A stretch of 64,000 nucleotides of DNA from contig NZ_NPKR01000001.1 of NCBI RefSeq assembly GCF_008329535.1, positions 186,001 to 250,000 on the forward strand, in the 5' to 3' direction. The notes under the pieces are model-generated. The model ran no database searches, had not been told where the DNA came from, and was given only the letters and a program-made list of their open reading frames with translations. Source of the stretch: Mycolicibacterium sp. P1-18 (GTDB taxonomy: Bacteria; Actinomycetota; Actinomycetes; Mycobacteriales; Mycobacteriaceae). Positions 39,070 to 47,431 of the stretch are shown here, piece after piece (positions within the stretch are counted from its first letter, which is position 1; every line of letters starts with the position of its first letter). The position numbers and the translations under genes are program-made.

Positions 39070-40248
39070 CTATCCGAGTCCGAAGAGGGATTCCACGCCG
39101 TGAACGGCATCACCCACGGCGTCCGACACCGGTTGCCACCCCATCTCGACCACCTTGGACACACCAAGCGCGGACGCTGCCCCAACCCCGGCGCCTACGA
39201 CCAGGCCTACCGCCGTTCCCGCGCCCGGGATGACGGAGCCGATGGCCGCACCCGCCACTGCGTCGGCAGCGAAGCCACCCGCCACTGCACCCATGTACAG
39301 CCCCGCGCCCGTGCCAAGACCCTCCCGCGTGACGGCCTCGGGCACCGAGTTGCCGTCCTTGATGTCGGACAAGACGGCGGGCACGGCGCTGGCCGCGGCA
39401 ACCAACCCGCCGGCACGTGAGAACCCCTTCAGCTCGACGCCGCCGACCTTCGGATCCTCGAGCCACTTCAGCAATCCCGGGTCGGCCTTGCCGGGACCCG
39501 TTCCCGGCGACTGGTCGATCAGCCGCAGTGTCGCCTGACGCACGCCGTCCGCGGTTCCTCCGGCCACCGCGCCGGCAGCCGTGATCGCCACGTCGCCCTT
39601 CGTCACGGTCGGAGGCTTGCCGTCCTCAGACCGCTTGCCGGCCTCCGCGGGCTCGCCGCCGGCCGCGGCTGCCGGCGGCTGACCCGTCACGGCGTTCATC
39701 GCCGCCTCGGCCGAGGCCATCGTGCCCACGTAGGTGTTGCGAATGCCTTGCACCGAGCCCAGAGTCGTCCGCACCGCGGCGACCGCGGTGTCGTGCAGAT
39801 GCTGGGGGTCCTGTTTCGCGGCCTTGGCCCGGCTGATCGCATCGTCGATGCCGTGCAGCAGGTTGTCCAGCCCCGCGATGTCGCCGTCCGAGGTGCGCTG
39901 CGCCGTAGCCAACGCTGCCGCCACGTTCTCCAGGTCAACCGCGATCTTGGCCAGTTGCGGCTTCTGCAGTTTCATGGCGGCGGCGGCCTGCGTCGCCTCG
40001 GAGGAGTCGTTGATCGGATGCTCGACGCCGTTGTGCCGCCATCCCTGCTCGAAACGCTGTTTGGCCGAGACGAAGTCGCTCTCGACCTCGGCGACGCACC
40101 CCGCGGCGGCGTGATAGGCGTCGGCCTGGGCGTTGATCGCACCAGCGTCGCCGGCTTGTAGTTCGTCGTTCACCTGCCACGGATCGCCGCCGGCCGCACC
40201 CGTCAACTCGGCAACGGAGAAGTTGACGAAACCCGTTGGCGGCGGCAT
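39070..40248 (-). CDS. ESX-type effector-like protein with glycine-zipper C-terminus
   Basis: A 392-residue protein. The N-terminal 170 residues are helical and WXG/LXG-like (GDPWQVNDELQAGDAGAINAQ, FEQGWRHNGVEHPINDSSEA), which I associate with the M. tuberculosis Rv2082/Rv0963c group. A Pro/Ala/Glu-rich linker lies at 190-215. The C-terminal 150 residues are hydrophobic and glycine-spaced (GAGLYMGAVAGGFAADAVAG, GSVIPGAGTAVGLVVGAGVG), as in membrane-inserting glycine zippers. It overlaps the DUF2563 gene by ATGA. It is probably a type VII-secreted, possibly membrane-active effector, but no toxin domain is named. Confidence 0.7.
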   Translation of the reverse strand: MPPPTGFVNFSVAELTGAAGGDPWQVNDELQAGDAGAINAQADAYHAAAGCVAEVESDFVSAKQRFEQGWRHNGVEHPINDSSEATQAAAAMKLQKPQLAKIAVDLENVAAALATAQRTSDGDIAGLDNLLHGIDDAISRAKAAKQDPQHLHDTAVAAVRTTLGSVQGIRNTYVGTMASAEAAMNAVTGQPPAAAAGGEPAEAGKRSEDGKPPTVTKGDVAITAAGAVAGGTADGVRQATLRLIDQSPGTGPGKADPGLLKWLEDPKVGGVELKGFSRAGGLVAAASAVPAVLSDIKDGNSVPEAVTREGLGTGAGLYMGAVAGGFAADAVAGAAIGSVIPGAGTAVGLVVGAGVGAASALGVSKVVEMGWQPVSDAVGDAVHGVESLFGLG

Positions 40249-40580
40249 CAGATGGAGTCGAAGCGAGTTTCGGCCGCGTGCACGGAGTCGGCCTCCGCGG
40301 CGTCTCTAGCCGTGAATTCGAACGCTGCCGAGCGACTCTTGTCACCGATGTCGGTCAGCGCGCGGTGGTGGTCGTGCAATCGGTCGACGTGTGCCTGGTG
40401 CGCCGAGGCGAGCGCCCCGTGGAATGCGTGGGCGGCGGGGAAGTCGCCGAACATCCCGGCGGCCGGGCTCTTGCCCTCGAGGTTGCCTGCCCCGACCACC
40501 GCGATCCCCGCGGCGTCGACGCACCGTTCGGCACCGGCATGCAGATGCGTCGCGTCGACTTCCAGACTGTGCACGGCCAT
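40248..40580 (-). CDS. DUF2563-like small helical protein
   Basis: A 110-residue helical protein resembling the mycobacterial DUF2563 family. It begins LEVDATHLHAGAERCVDAAG, has GMFGDFPAAHAFHGALASAHQAHV as the diagnostic segment, and ends in an Ala/Glu-rich helix. AAGGAG lies 6 bases before the ATG at 40580. Its stop overlaps the effector start (ATGA). By size and position it behaves like the small ESX-type partner that would form a dimer with the larger effector. Confidence 0.75.
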   Translation of the reverse strand: MAVHSLEVDATHLHAGAERCVDAAGIAVVGAGNLEGKSPAAGMFGDFPAAHAFHGALASAHQAHVDRLHDHHRALTDIGDKSRSAAFEFTARDAAEADSVHAAETRFDSI

Positions 40581-40649
40581 GGTTTGCTCCTTCCCGCAGC
40601 AACCCAAAAAGCCTCTCACTCCGAGCCCGTCAGTTTGCCGGGAAGTTTC

Positions 40650-40665
40650 TGCCAGTCAGCTGGCA
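40650..40665 (-). terminator. Terminator of the LON-domain gene
   Basis: TGCCAG-TCAG-CTGGCA forms a hairpin 20 bases after the stop of the LON-domain gene. A wider pairing, GTTTGCC (40633-40639) with GGCAAAC (40662-40668), competes with it, so the region may also act as a switchable leader for the DUF2563 operon. Confidence 0.5.
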
Positions 40666-40684
40666 AACGAGCTGTGACGTGGGA

Positions 40685-41320
40685 CTATTCGTCGGCGAGT
40701 TGGAACTCGATCATCGCGGCAACGGTCTCGACGGCGTCGCGCAACGCGTCCAGGCGGGCCGACGCCGACGGCGCTTCGAGCACCGCGTACCGGTCGGCCT
40801 GGCCCATCGGCACCCGGGACGACAACGTGTACAACCGTCGTCCGGCGTCATCGCCGGGCTCCGGTTCGCCGAGCAGCTCGGAACGGGACGGGAGTGTCGT
40901 CTCCTGCGCGGCGGCGACCCGTTCGAAGATCTCCATCAGGCGGTCCTCCACCAGGACGATGTCCTCACCGGTGACCATCGAGCCCGGCTCGTCGGGCCAC
41001 GGTTCGACGTCGGCGCGCGGGTACGGGTCGTCGTCGAGCCACGAGGTGACGCGTATCCGGTCGCGCATCTCGCACTCCAACAGATAGCGACCCTCGCCCA
41101 GGTCCTGATACTCCACGATGTGCGCCATCGAACCCACGTCGCACCGGGCGTCCTCGCCACCGACCTCGCGCCCGGCAGCGATCAGGACGACGCCGAACTC
41201 CCGTGCATCACCGAGACATTCGCGCACCAACGCCCCGTAGCGGGGTTCGAAGATGCGCAGCGGCAGATCCTCCCCCGGCAGTCGCACGGACTCCAACGGG
41301 AACATCGGCCTGATCGTCAT
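40685..41320 (-). CDS. LON-protease substrate-binding-domain protein (Rv0434-like)
   Basis: A 211-residue stand-alone LON N-terminal (PUA-like) domain without protease or ATPase parts. MFPLESVRLPGEDLPLRIFEPRY is the classical LON-N opening, and GSMAHIVEYQDLGEGRYLLECE the middle strand. It may recognise or present substrates to a protease, but no function is proven. It is the positional counterpart of Rv0434, ending the minus-strand run sodC-GCS2-LON. A hairpin follows the stop. Confidence 0.88.
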   Translation of the reverse strand: MTIRPMFPLESVRLPGEDLPLRIFEPRYGALVRECLGDAREFGVVLIAAGREVGGEDARCDVGSMAHIVEYQDLGEGRYLLECEMRDRIRVTSWLDDDPYPRADVEPWPDEPGSMVTGEDIVLVEDRLMEIFERVAAAQETTLPSRSELLGEPEPGDDAGRRLYTLSSRVPMGQADRYAVLEAPSASARLDALRDAVETVAAMIEFQLADE

Positions 41321-41345
41321 CGGTATGACCTACCCGCCCTCGGAC

Positions 41346-42497
41346 CTACAGAACCAACTCGGCAACCAACGCGTCGACGACGGCTCGCAGGTCGCCGTCG
41401 TTGTCCTCGGCCACCCGCCGTTGCCGCTGATACGACGCACCCGTCTGGTAGATGCTCGACACCTGCGCCAGTTCGTCGGCGCAGCCCAGCGACTTCGCGA
41501 CCGGCTCCAGCTTGTTGAGCAGATCGTCGAGATCCTCCGTGACCAGACGCTCGTTGCTGTCCTCGTCGAGGATGATCACCGCGTCGAGGCCGTACCGCGC
41601 CGCGCGCCACTTGTTCTCCTGCACGTGCCAGGGCGGCATGGTCGGCAGGTGCTCGCCCGCGTCGAGGCGGCGGTCCAGGTCGACGATCAGGCAGTGGGTC
41701 AACGCGACCAACGCCCCGAGCTCGTCGATGTTGGAGATGCCGTCGAAGATCCGCACCTCGATCGTGCCCAGATGAGGCGAAGGCCGTATGTCCCAACGGA
41801 TTTCGTTCATGTGGTCGATGATGCCGGTCTTCTTCTGATCATGGACGAACTGCTCGAACTGGGACCACTCCTGAAAGTGGAAGGGCAATCCCGCCGTCGG
41901 CAACTGCTGGAACATCATGGCCCGGTTGCTGGCGTACCCGGTGTCGCTGCCGTCCCAGTACGGCGACGACGCCGACAGCGCCAGCAGGTGCGGGTAGTGG
42001 TTGAGCAGCGAGGTAATGATCGGCATCACCTTGTGCGCCGACGACACCCCGACGTGCACGTGCACGCCCCAGATCAGCATCTGCCTGCCCCACCACTGGG
42101 TGCGCTTGATCAGCTCGGCGTAGCGCGGCGCGTCGGTCAACTGCTCGGCCGACCACTTGGCGAACGGGTGGGTGCCCGCGCAGAACAACTCCATCCCGCG
42201 GTCGCGCACGATCCGGCGAGCCGGCGCGAGCGTGGCCCGCAGGTCGTCCATCGCCTCGGCGGAGTTGTCGCAGATGCCGGTGACCACTTCGACGGTGTTG
42301 CGCAGCAATTCCTTGTGCACGTGCGGACTTTCGCCGATCTCGGCGATCACCGCGGCGGCCTCGTTGCTCAGCTCACGCGTCTCGGGGTCGACCAGCGCGA
42401 ATTCCCACTCGACCCCGATGGTCGGACGGACCGACCCCTTGAAGTCGATCCGCTGAGGTCGCGGACCGACCGGCGACTCACTCGGGGGAAATGACAC
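41346..42497 (-). CDS. Carboxylate-amine ligase, GCS2/YbdK family (Rv0433-like)
   Basis: A 383-residue glutamate-cysteine-ligase family 2 protein. [20 protein letters not shown] is the N-terminal ATP-grasp-like GCS2 signature, with [20 protein letters not shown] (metal His) and [18 protein letters not shown] in the active site. YbdK-type enzymes show weak gamma-glutamylcysteine ligase activity. Mycobacteria use mycothiol and ergothioneine, so its real substrate is open. I chose the GTG at 42497, which matches the conserved N-terminus and overlaps sodC by 20 bases. Confidence 0.9.
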   Translation of the reverse strand: MSFPPSESPVGPRPQRIDFKGSVRPTIGVEWEFALVDPETRELSNEAAAVIAEIGESPHVHKELLRNTVEVVTGICDNSAEAMDDLRATLAPARRIVRDRGMELFCAGTHPFAKWSAEQLTDAPRYAELIKRTQWWGRQMLIWGVHVHVGVSSAHKVMPIITSLLNHYPHLLALSASSPYWDGSDTGYASNRAMMFQQLPTAGLPFHFQEWSQFEQFVHDQKKTGIIDHMNEIRWDIRPSPHLGTIEVRIFDGISNIDELGALVALTHCLIVDLDRRLDAGEHLPTMPPWHVQENKWRAARYGLDAVIILDEDSNERLVTEDLDDLLNKLEPVAKSLGCADELAQVSSIYQTGASYQRQRRVAEDNDGDLRAVVDALVAELVL

Positions 42498-43185
42498 CGC
42501 ACGCCACCCGCTTACCGGCGTCACCGGTGGCCATCGTCGTCTCGTCGGGGCCCGGGGTGCCGTTGACCTGCTGGTAGCGCTCCGGCGGGATGTTGGCGAA
42601 GTTGTCGGCCTTCTCGTGGATGATGATGGCCGTCTTGGTGCCGGCCTCCAGATCCGCCGCGGTGAAGGCGTCGGTGGTGGTCACCGACATCGCCGAACCG
42701 TCGGCGCGCACCTGCAGCGACGACAGGTCGCCGCTGGCGGGATGTCCGGAGTGACCGCCGACCTGGAAGTGGCCGCCCGCGGAGTTGAAGTCGGCGGGTG
42801 CGCCACCCGTCGGTGCGACCGAGGCCGGCTCGCACTTGCCCACCGAGTGGATGTGCATGCCGTGGAACCCGGGGGTCAGCTGACCCGCGGCGGTGGTCTT
42901 GACGGTGACGGTGGCGAAACCGCCGGAGAACGCGAACTCTGCGGTCGCCACCGACGTGCCGTCGGCGGTCTTCAGGTCGGCGGTGAGCGTCTCGCCGGCC
43001 GGGGCGGCGCTGGCCTCGGCGCCCCCGCCTGCCTCACCGGCGGCCGACGGCGGCGGCGACCCGGTCCACACGGGCGGAGTGGTGCCAGGCTGCGTGGCAA
43101 TCGGTTCGTTCGGGGCGCATGCGGCCGCGACGGGGACGATGAGTGCCGCGGCGGCGAGAAGGCGAAGCGGGGCAGGGATCGGCAT
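42478..43185 (-). CDS. sodC: Cu/Zn superoxide dismutase, lipoprotein
   Basis: The 235-residue enzyme dismutates superoxide outside the membrane. The signal peptide ends at a lipobox-like VAAAC (C23), so it is probably a lipoprotein. A Pro/Ala/Gly linker to about residue 65 follows. Copper/zinc ligands are H111 and H113 (MHIH), H139 (GGHF), H148 and D153 (SGHPASGD), and H190 (IIIH). C118 and C229 form the conserved disulphide. It matches M. tuberculosis sodC in layout and neighbours. Confidence 0.95.
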   Translation of the reverse strand: MPIPAPLRLLAAAALIVPVAAACAPNEPIATQPGTTPPVWTGSPPPSAAGEAGGGAEASAAPAGETLTADLKTADGTSVATAEFAFSGGFATVTVKTTAAGQLTPGFHGMHIHSVGKCEPASVAPTGGAPADFNSAGGHFQVGGHSGHPASGDLSSLQVRADGSAMSVTTTDAFTAADLEAGTKTAIIIHEKADNFANIPPERYQQVNGTPGPDETTMATGDAGKRVACGVISPE

Positions 43186-43195
43186 GTCGGAAAGC

Positions 43196-43663
43196 CTAAC
43201 CGGTGACTGCCACGATCACGCCGGGCGGTTGCTCTGCGACCGCGGGTGTCCTGGGTTCCACGGCCGCACCGAGCAGGGTCCCGATCTCGTCGGCGGCTTC
43301 CTTCTCCCCCGGCGCCTCGCCGAAGTACACGGTCGTGCCGTTGAGGCCCTCGAGGGTGAGGTTGCCGGTCTCGGTCACGTTCCACTCGGCGTCGCGCAGC
43401 CGGGTCGCGGTCTGATCCGCCAGACCGGCGACCTCGGAGGTGTTGAAGACCCGCACGTCCGGCTTGGCGGCGGCGGGCGCGGAGGTCGCCGACGTGGGCG
43501 ACGCGCTGGTGGTCGCGGACGTGCTGGCGCTCGACGAAGCGGAGTCGTCGTCGTCCCCGGAACCGATGGCCTGGAAGCCGACCAACAGAAACACGACACC
43601 GAGGAACAGCAGCACCATGACCATGGCGCGCAGCGGCAACCCGGAGGAGTCTCGTTGATTCAT
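43196..43663 (-). CDS. virR: VirR/LytR_C envelope protein (Rv0431-like)
   Basis: A 155-residue protein with one N-terminal membrane helix ([18 protein letters not shown]), a Ser/Thr/Ala linker and an exported LytR_C domain ([45 protein letters not shown]). In M. tuberculosis, VirR (Rv0431) restrains membrane-vesicle release and works in wall-lipid linkage. The ATG at 43663 matches that protein's MNQ start; an ATG at 43672 adds three residues. It lies 10 bases upstream of sodC, so the two are co-transcribed. Confidence 0.9.
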   Translation of the reverse strand: MNQRDSSGLPLRAMVMVLLFLGVVFLLVGFQAIGSGDDDDSASSSASTSATTSASPTSATSAPAAAKPDVRVFNTSEVAGLADQTATRLRDAEWNVTETGNLTLEGLNGTTVYFGEAPGEKEAADEIGTLLGAAVEPRTPAVAEQPPGVIVAVTG

Positions 43664-43715
43664 CGCACTCACTGTATCGAGCCGGTGCCGTAGGGCGAAA
43701 ACCCTTAGGTACCGA

Positions 43716-44024
43716 TCACGTCACGTCGAAGCCGAGGCGACGCGCGGCGCGCGCCTTCTGGCGGCTGGCGCGCACGCGCCGGAGACGCTTCACCAGCATG
43801 GGATCGACGGCGAGGGCCTCGGGGCGATCCACCAGGGCGTTGAGCACCTGGTAGTAGCGCGTCGCCGACATGGAGAACAGTTCCTTGATCGCGTCTTCCT
43901 TGGAACCCGCGTACTTCCACCACTGCCGCTCGAAGGCCAGGATGTCGTGTTCGCGGCGGGTCAGGCCGTCGGCGAGAGCCTCGTCGTCCCCGGACTTTTC
44001 AGTCCGCGCAATGGCGCCGTCCAT
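43716..44024 (-). CDS. DUF3263 protein (Rv0430-like)
   Basis: A 102-residue helical protein. LTRREHDILAFERQWWKYAGSKEDAIKELFSMSATRYYQVLNALVD (read as consecutive helices) is the DUF3263 domain and looks like a sigma-region-4-type helix-turn-helix. The C-terminus is basic (KRLRRVRASRQKARAARRLG). It is therefore probably a DNA- or RNA-polymerase-binding protein. I chose the ATG at 44024, the start matching Rv0430. It is divergent from def and conserved beside virR. Confidence 0.88.
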   Translation of the reverse strand: MDGAIARTEKSGDDEALADGLTRREHDILAFERQWWKYAGSKEDAIKELFSMSATRYYQVLNALVDRPEALAVDPMLVKRLRRVRASRQKARAARRLGFDVT

Positions 44025-44145
44025 TTGCTCTGTGGACCCTTCCAACACTCATGACATTCCGGTGGTGACGGCCCACATTCAACCACGGCAGACCGGGTAG
44101 AGCCGTGACCCTTGCCCGCGAGTCGGCGCCGGAGAGGTCGCCCAC

Positions 44146-44151
44146 TAATCT
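44146..44151 (+). promoter_or_regulatory. -10 box of def
   Basis: TAATCT, 7 bases before the def ATG, with no ribosome-binding site between. It fits a leaderless transcript. Confidence 0.5.
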
Positions 44152-44158
44152 TCTCCGC

Positions 44159-44752
44159 ATGGCCGTCGTACCCATCCGCATCGTGGGAGATCCCGTCCTG
44201 CACACTGCGACCAGTCCCATCCCCGTCGGCGACGACGGATCGCTGCCCGCAGATCTGGCGAGTCTCATCGAAGACCTATACGACACGATGGACGAAGCGA
44301 ACGGTGTCGGGTTGGCCGCCAACCAGATCGGCGTCTCCAAGCGCGTGTTTGTCTACGACTGCGCCGACGAGCGCGGGCTGTCGAGCCGCCGCCGTGGCGT
44401 GATCGTCAACCCGGTCCTGGAAACCTCCGAGGTGCCCGAGACCATGCCGGATCCGGACAACGACGACGAGGGCTGCCTCTCGGTGCCCGGGGAGTCGTTC
44501 CCGACCGGCCGGGCCAACTGGGCGCGCGTGACGGGTCTCGACGCCGACGGCACGCCCATCACCCTCGAGGGCAACGGTCTGTTCGCGCGGATGCTGCAGC
44601 ACGAGACCGGCCACCTCGACGGGTTCCTCTACATCGACAAGCTGATCGGCCGGCATGCCCGTGCGGCGAAGCGCGCCGTGAAGTCGAACGGCTGGGGCGT
44701 GCCGGGGCTGGCGTGGACCCCCGGCGAAGATCCCGACCCGTTCGGGCACTGA
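44159..44752 (+). CDS. def: Peptide deformylase
   Basis: The 197-residue metalloenzyme removes the formyl group from the N-terminal methionine of new proteins. All three motifs are present: GVGLAANQ (49-56), EGCLS with metal Cys106, and QHETGHLDG with H148, E149 and H152. Insertions before motif 2 ([13 protein letters not shown]) are typical of mycobacterial Def. The actinobacterial C-terminus [20 protein letters not shown] is intact. It precedes the GNAT gene by 9 bases. Confidence 0.97.
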   Translation: MAVVPIRIVGDPVLHTATSPIPVGDDGSLPADLASLIEDLYDTMDEANGVGLAANQIGVSKRVFVYDCADERGLSSRRRGVIVNPVLETSEVPETMPDPDNDDEGCLSVPGESFPTGRANWARVTGLDADGTPITLEGNGLFARMLQHETGHLDGFLYIDKLIGRHARAAKRAVKSNGWGVPGLAWTPGEDPDPFGH

Positions 44753-44761
44753 TGCTCCGTC

Positions 44762-45649
44762 ATGCCTGAGCTGCCGCCGGTCGGCACCAGGGTCAGCCTG
44801 CGCTACCGCCTGCCCGAGGGCTCGGTGCCGCCGATGAGCGACGTGGTCGGGCACCTGTGCGAGACGGGTCCGACGCTGCTCGTTCGGACCAAGCTCGGCG
44901 GCGAGGTCACCGTCATGGCGGCCGACGTGGTGTCGATCCGACCGCTGTCGGCTGCCCCGGTCCGCAACCGCGACATCCGCAACCTCGAGCACGCCGCGGC
45001 GCTGGGCTGGCCGGGCGTGGAGCAGGAGTGGCTCGGCGGCTGGCTGCTGCGGTTCGGCCATGGCAGCACCAGGAGGGCCAATTCGGCGGTGCCGCTGCTT
45101 CCCACGCCCGGCGAGCACCTCGACGAGATCGCCGCCTGGTACGCCGCCCGCGGGGCACCGGCGCTGCTCGCGGTGCCCGACCGGCTCTTCCGTCTGCCGC
45201 CCGGTCAGGCGACCGACGGCGAGAACGTCGTGATGGCACGGCAGTTGACCGAGGGGGTCGCGCCCGAGACGGTGCACGTGACGGACCGGCCGGACGACGA
45301 CTGGTTGCGCCTGCATCCACGGCAGGTGCCGGTCGACGTGTTGACCGCCGTCGTCGACGGTGTCGTCGCGTTCGGGCGCGTCGAGGACGCTGCGGTGGGC
45401 CGGGTGGCGGTCACCGTGGCTCCCGACGGCACCCGGTGGGCCGGCCTGTCGTCGGTGCACGTCGCGCAGAGCGCCCGCCGTCGCGGGCTGGCGCGGTCGC
45501 TGTGCGAGGGACTGCTGGGATGGGCCGTCGACCGGGGCGCGACGCGCGCCTACGTGCAGGTCTTGTCGGAGAATGCGGCCGCTACGAGCCTTTACCTGTC
45601 CATGGGGTTCGGCGAGCACCACCGCTCCCGCTACGTGTCGCTAGGGTAG
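44762..45649 (+). CDS. GNAT-family N-acetyltransferase (Rv0428c-like)
   Basis: A 295-residue protein. The first 60 residues are an SH3-like module (GTRVSLRYRLPEGSVPPMSDVVGHL). The C-terminal 130 residues are a GNAT domain with the acetyl-CoA loop ARRRGLARSLCEGLLGWA and the closing AYVQVLSENAAATSLYLSMGF. The order def-GNAT-xthA is conserved in mycobacteria (Rv0429c-Rv0428c-Rv0427c). The acceptor could be protein N-termini, given the def link, but that is inference. Confidence 0.87.
   Translation: MPELPPVGTRVSLRYRLPEGSVPPMSDVVGHLCETGPTLLVRTKLGGEVTVMAADVVSIRPLSAAPVRNRDIRNLEHAAALGWPGVEQEWLGGWLLRFGHGSTRRANSAVPLLPTPGEHLDEIAAWYAARGAPALLAVPDRLFRLPPGQATDGENVVMARQLTEGVAPETVHVTDRPDDDWLRLHPRQVPVDVLTAVVDGVVAFGRVEDAAVGRVAVTVAPDGTRWAGLSSVHVAQSARRRGLARSLCEGLLGWAVDRGATRAYVQVLSENAAATSLYLSMGFGEHHRSRYVSLG
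45642..45647 (+). promoter_or_regulatory. -10 box of xthA
   Basis: TAGGGT, at the very end of the GNAT gene and 6 bases before the xthA GTG. It would allow independent leaderless transcription. Confidence 0.45.
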
Positions 45650-45653
45650 CCGC

Positions 45654-46448
45654 GTGCGACTGGCCACCTGGAACGTCAACTCCATCCGCTCCCGCATCGA
45701 TCGGGTGACCAGCTGGCTGGAGCGCGCCGACGTCGACGTGCTGGCCATGCAGGAGACCAAGTGCAAGGACGATCAGTTCCCGACCATGCCGTTCGCCGCG
45801 CTGGGCTACGAGGTGGCGCACGTCGGTCACAACCAGTGGAACGGCGTGGCGATCGCCTCCCGGGTGGGCCTCGACGACGTCGAACTCGGCTTCGCGGGCC
45901 AACCCGCCTTCAACGAGGTCGACGAGGCCAGGGCGATCGGAGCCACGTGCGGCGGGGTCCGGGTCTGGAGCCTCTACGTGCCGAACGGTCGCACGGTCGA
46001 GGACCCGCACTACACCTACAAGCTGGAATGGCTTGCCGCGCTTGACGACACGGCCTCGGGCTGGCTGGCGGCCGACGCCGAGGCGCCGATCGCCCTGGTC
46101 GGCGACTGGAACATCGCGCCCACCGACGACGACGTGTGGGACGTCGAGGTCTTCAAGGGCAGCACCCACGTGACCGAACCGGAGCGGGCGGCATTCCGGG
46201 CCATCGAAGGCCGGTTCGCCGACGTGGTGCGGCCGTTCGCGCCGCCGCCGGGCAACTTCACCTATTGGGACTACACGCAGCTGAGATTTCCCAAGCGCCA
46301 GGGCATGCGCATCGACTTCATCCTCGGCTCGCCGGGGCTGGCATCACGCGTCACGCACGCCGAGATCGCCCGCGACGAACGCAAGCCGGGCAAGAAGGGC
46401 ACCCCAGCGCCGAGTGACCACGCACCGGTGTGGGTCGACCTCTCCTAG
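45654..46448 (+). CDS. xthA: Exodeoxyribonuclease III / AP endonuclease
   Basis: The 264-residue enzyme cuts DNA at abasic sites and trims 3' ends in base-excision repair. MRLATWNVNSIRSR (Asn), LAMQETKCKD (metal Glu), LVGDWNIAPTDDDVWD (catalytic Asp/Asn) and SDHAPVWVDL (final Asp-His pair) are the exonuclease III motifs in order. FTYWDYTQLRFPKRQGMRIDFIL is the conserved abasic-site loop region. The start is a GTG. It is convergent with the acyltransferase, 4 bases apart. Confidence 0.95.
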   Translation: MRLATWNVNSIRSRIDRVTSWLERADVDVLAMQETKCKDDQFPTMPFAALGYEVAHVGHNQWNGVAIASRVGLDDVELGFAGQPAFNEVDEARAIGATCGGVRVWSLYVPNGRTVEDPHYTYKLEWLAALDDTASGWLAADAEAPIALVGDWNIAPTDDDVWDVEVFKGSTHVTEPERAAFRAIEGRFADVVRPFAPPPGNFTYWDYTQLRFPKRQGMRIDFILGSPGLASRVTHAEIARDERKPGKKGTPAPSDHAPVWVDLS

Positions 46449-46452
46449 GCCG

Positions 46453-47388
46453 TCACCCGAAGAGCGGCAACGCCCGCTTGCGCGCGAGGGCGTCCATGCC
46501 GCGCTGGATGCTGCGCTGCACCTCGTCGTACTTCTCGTCGACGTAGGCGTCGTCGTCGGCGCGGGCGGGATCGGCGTCGATCTCGACGGCGGGCATGAAG
46601 CGGGTTCTGATCTTGGCGGGCAGCGGCAACTGCGGTAGCGCCGCCGGCGCGATGCCCCACGGCAGCGAGATGGCCAGTGGAAAGACCTTCAGCCGCAACA
46701 CCTTGTCGAGCCGCAGCGCCTTCGACAGCCGGTCCCCTCGGATCAGGACCGGCATGGCGTCGGCGCCACCAACCGTGGCGATCGGCACGATCGGCACCCC
46801 AGCGCGGATCGCCATCTTCACGAAACCCTTGCGGCCGGCAAGGTTCGCGACGTCGCGCTCCTGCCACGGCCGCAGCGAGTCGACCTCGCCGCCGGGCCAC
46901 ACCGCCACGTCGCGGCCCTCGGCGAGTGCGGTGGCGATGGAGTCCGGCGCCGCGGGCAGCACGCCCATCGCCCGGAAGTACCTGCCGATCACCGGGATGG
47001 CCATCAACGCGTCGTGGGCGGTGCCGTGCAACGGCCGTTCCTGACCGAACCGGCGCCACCACTGCACCCCGACGGTCCAGGCGTCCCACACGAACGGGGC
47101 CCCCGAATGGATGCCGACGAGCAGCACCGGAGCCTCCGGCAGGTTCTCCCAGCCGTCCATCTCCATCCGGAACCAGTAGTCGACGAGCGCGTTCCAGAGG
47201 AACTTCTGCCGCTGCATCGTCGCCTCGTCCTGGCCGGACAGATCCCACTCCGACGCCCGCTCGGCAATCCAGCCGGCCAACCCGTCCCCGGTGTCGGACC
47301 GCTTCTCGGCCACCTTCGCCCTCGACTGCTCGGCGTGCCGCTGGGATTGGACGCGGACCTCGGGAGGTCGGGTGTCGCTACTCGTCAT
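46453..47388 (-). CDS. PlsC-like lysophospholipid acyltransferase
   Basis: A 311-residue membrane-associated acyltransferase. The PlsC domain begins at LLVGIHSGAPFVWDAWTVG, where the usual H-x4-D is replaced by H followed by D seven residues on. VAVWPGGEVDSLRP is motif III (usually FPEG-S). GVPIVPIATVGGADAMP is motif IV. The N-terminus is charged (QSRAKVAEKRSD). Such mycobacterial proteins acylate glycerol phosphates or lipoglycans. It is convergent with xthA and follows no operon. Confidence 0.85.
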   Translation of the reverse strand: MTSSDTRPPEVRVQSQRHAEQSRAKVAEKRSDTGDGLAGWIAERASEWDLSGQDEATMQRQKFLWNALVDYWFRMEMDGWENLPEAPVLLVGIHSGAPFVWDAWTVGVQWWRRFGQERPLHGTAHDALMAIPVIGRYFRAMGVLPAAPDSIATALAEGRDVAVWPGGEVDSLRPWQERDVANLAGRKGFVKMAIRAGVPIVPIATVGGADAMPVLIRGDRLSKALRLDKVLRLKVFPLAISLPWGIAPAALPQLPLPAKIRTRFMPAVEIDADPARADDDAYVDEKYDEVQRSIQRGMDALARKRALPLFG

Positions 47389-47431
47389 GGACGCCGCATA
47401 CCCCGAATGTGCCCGGGGTCACACCCGGCGG

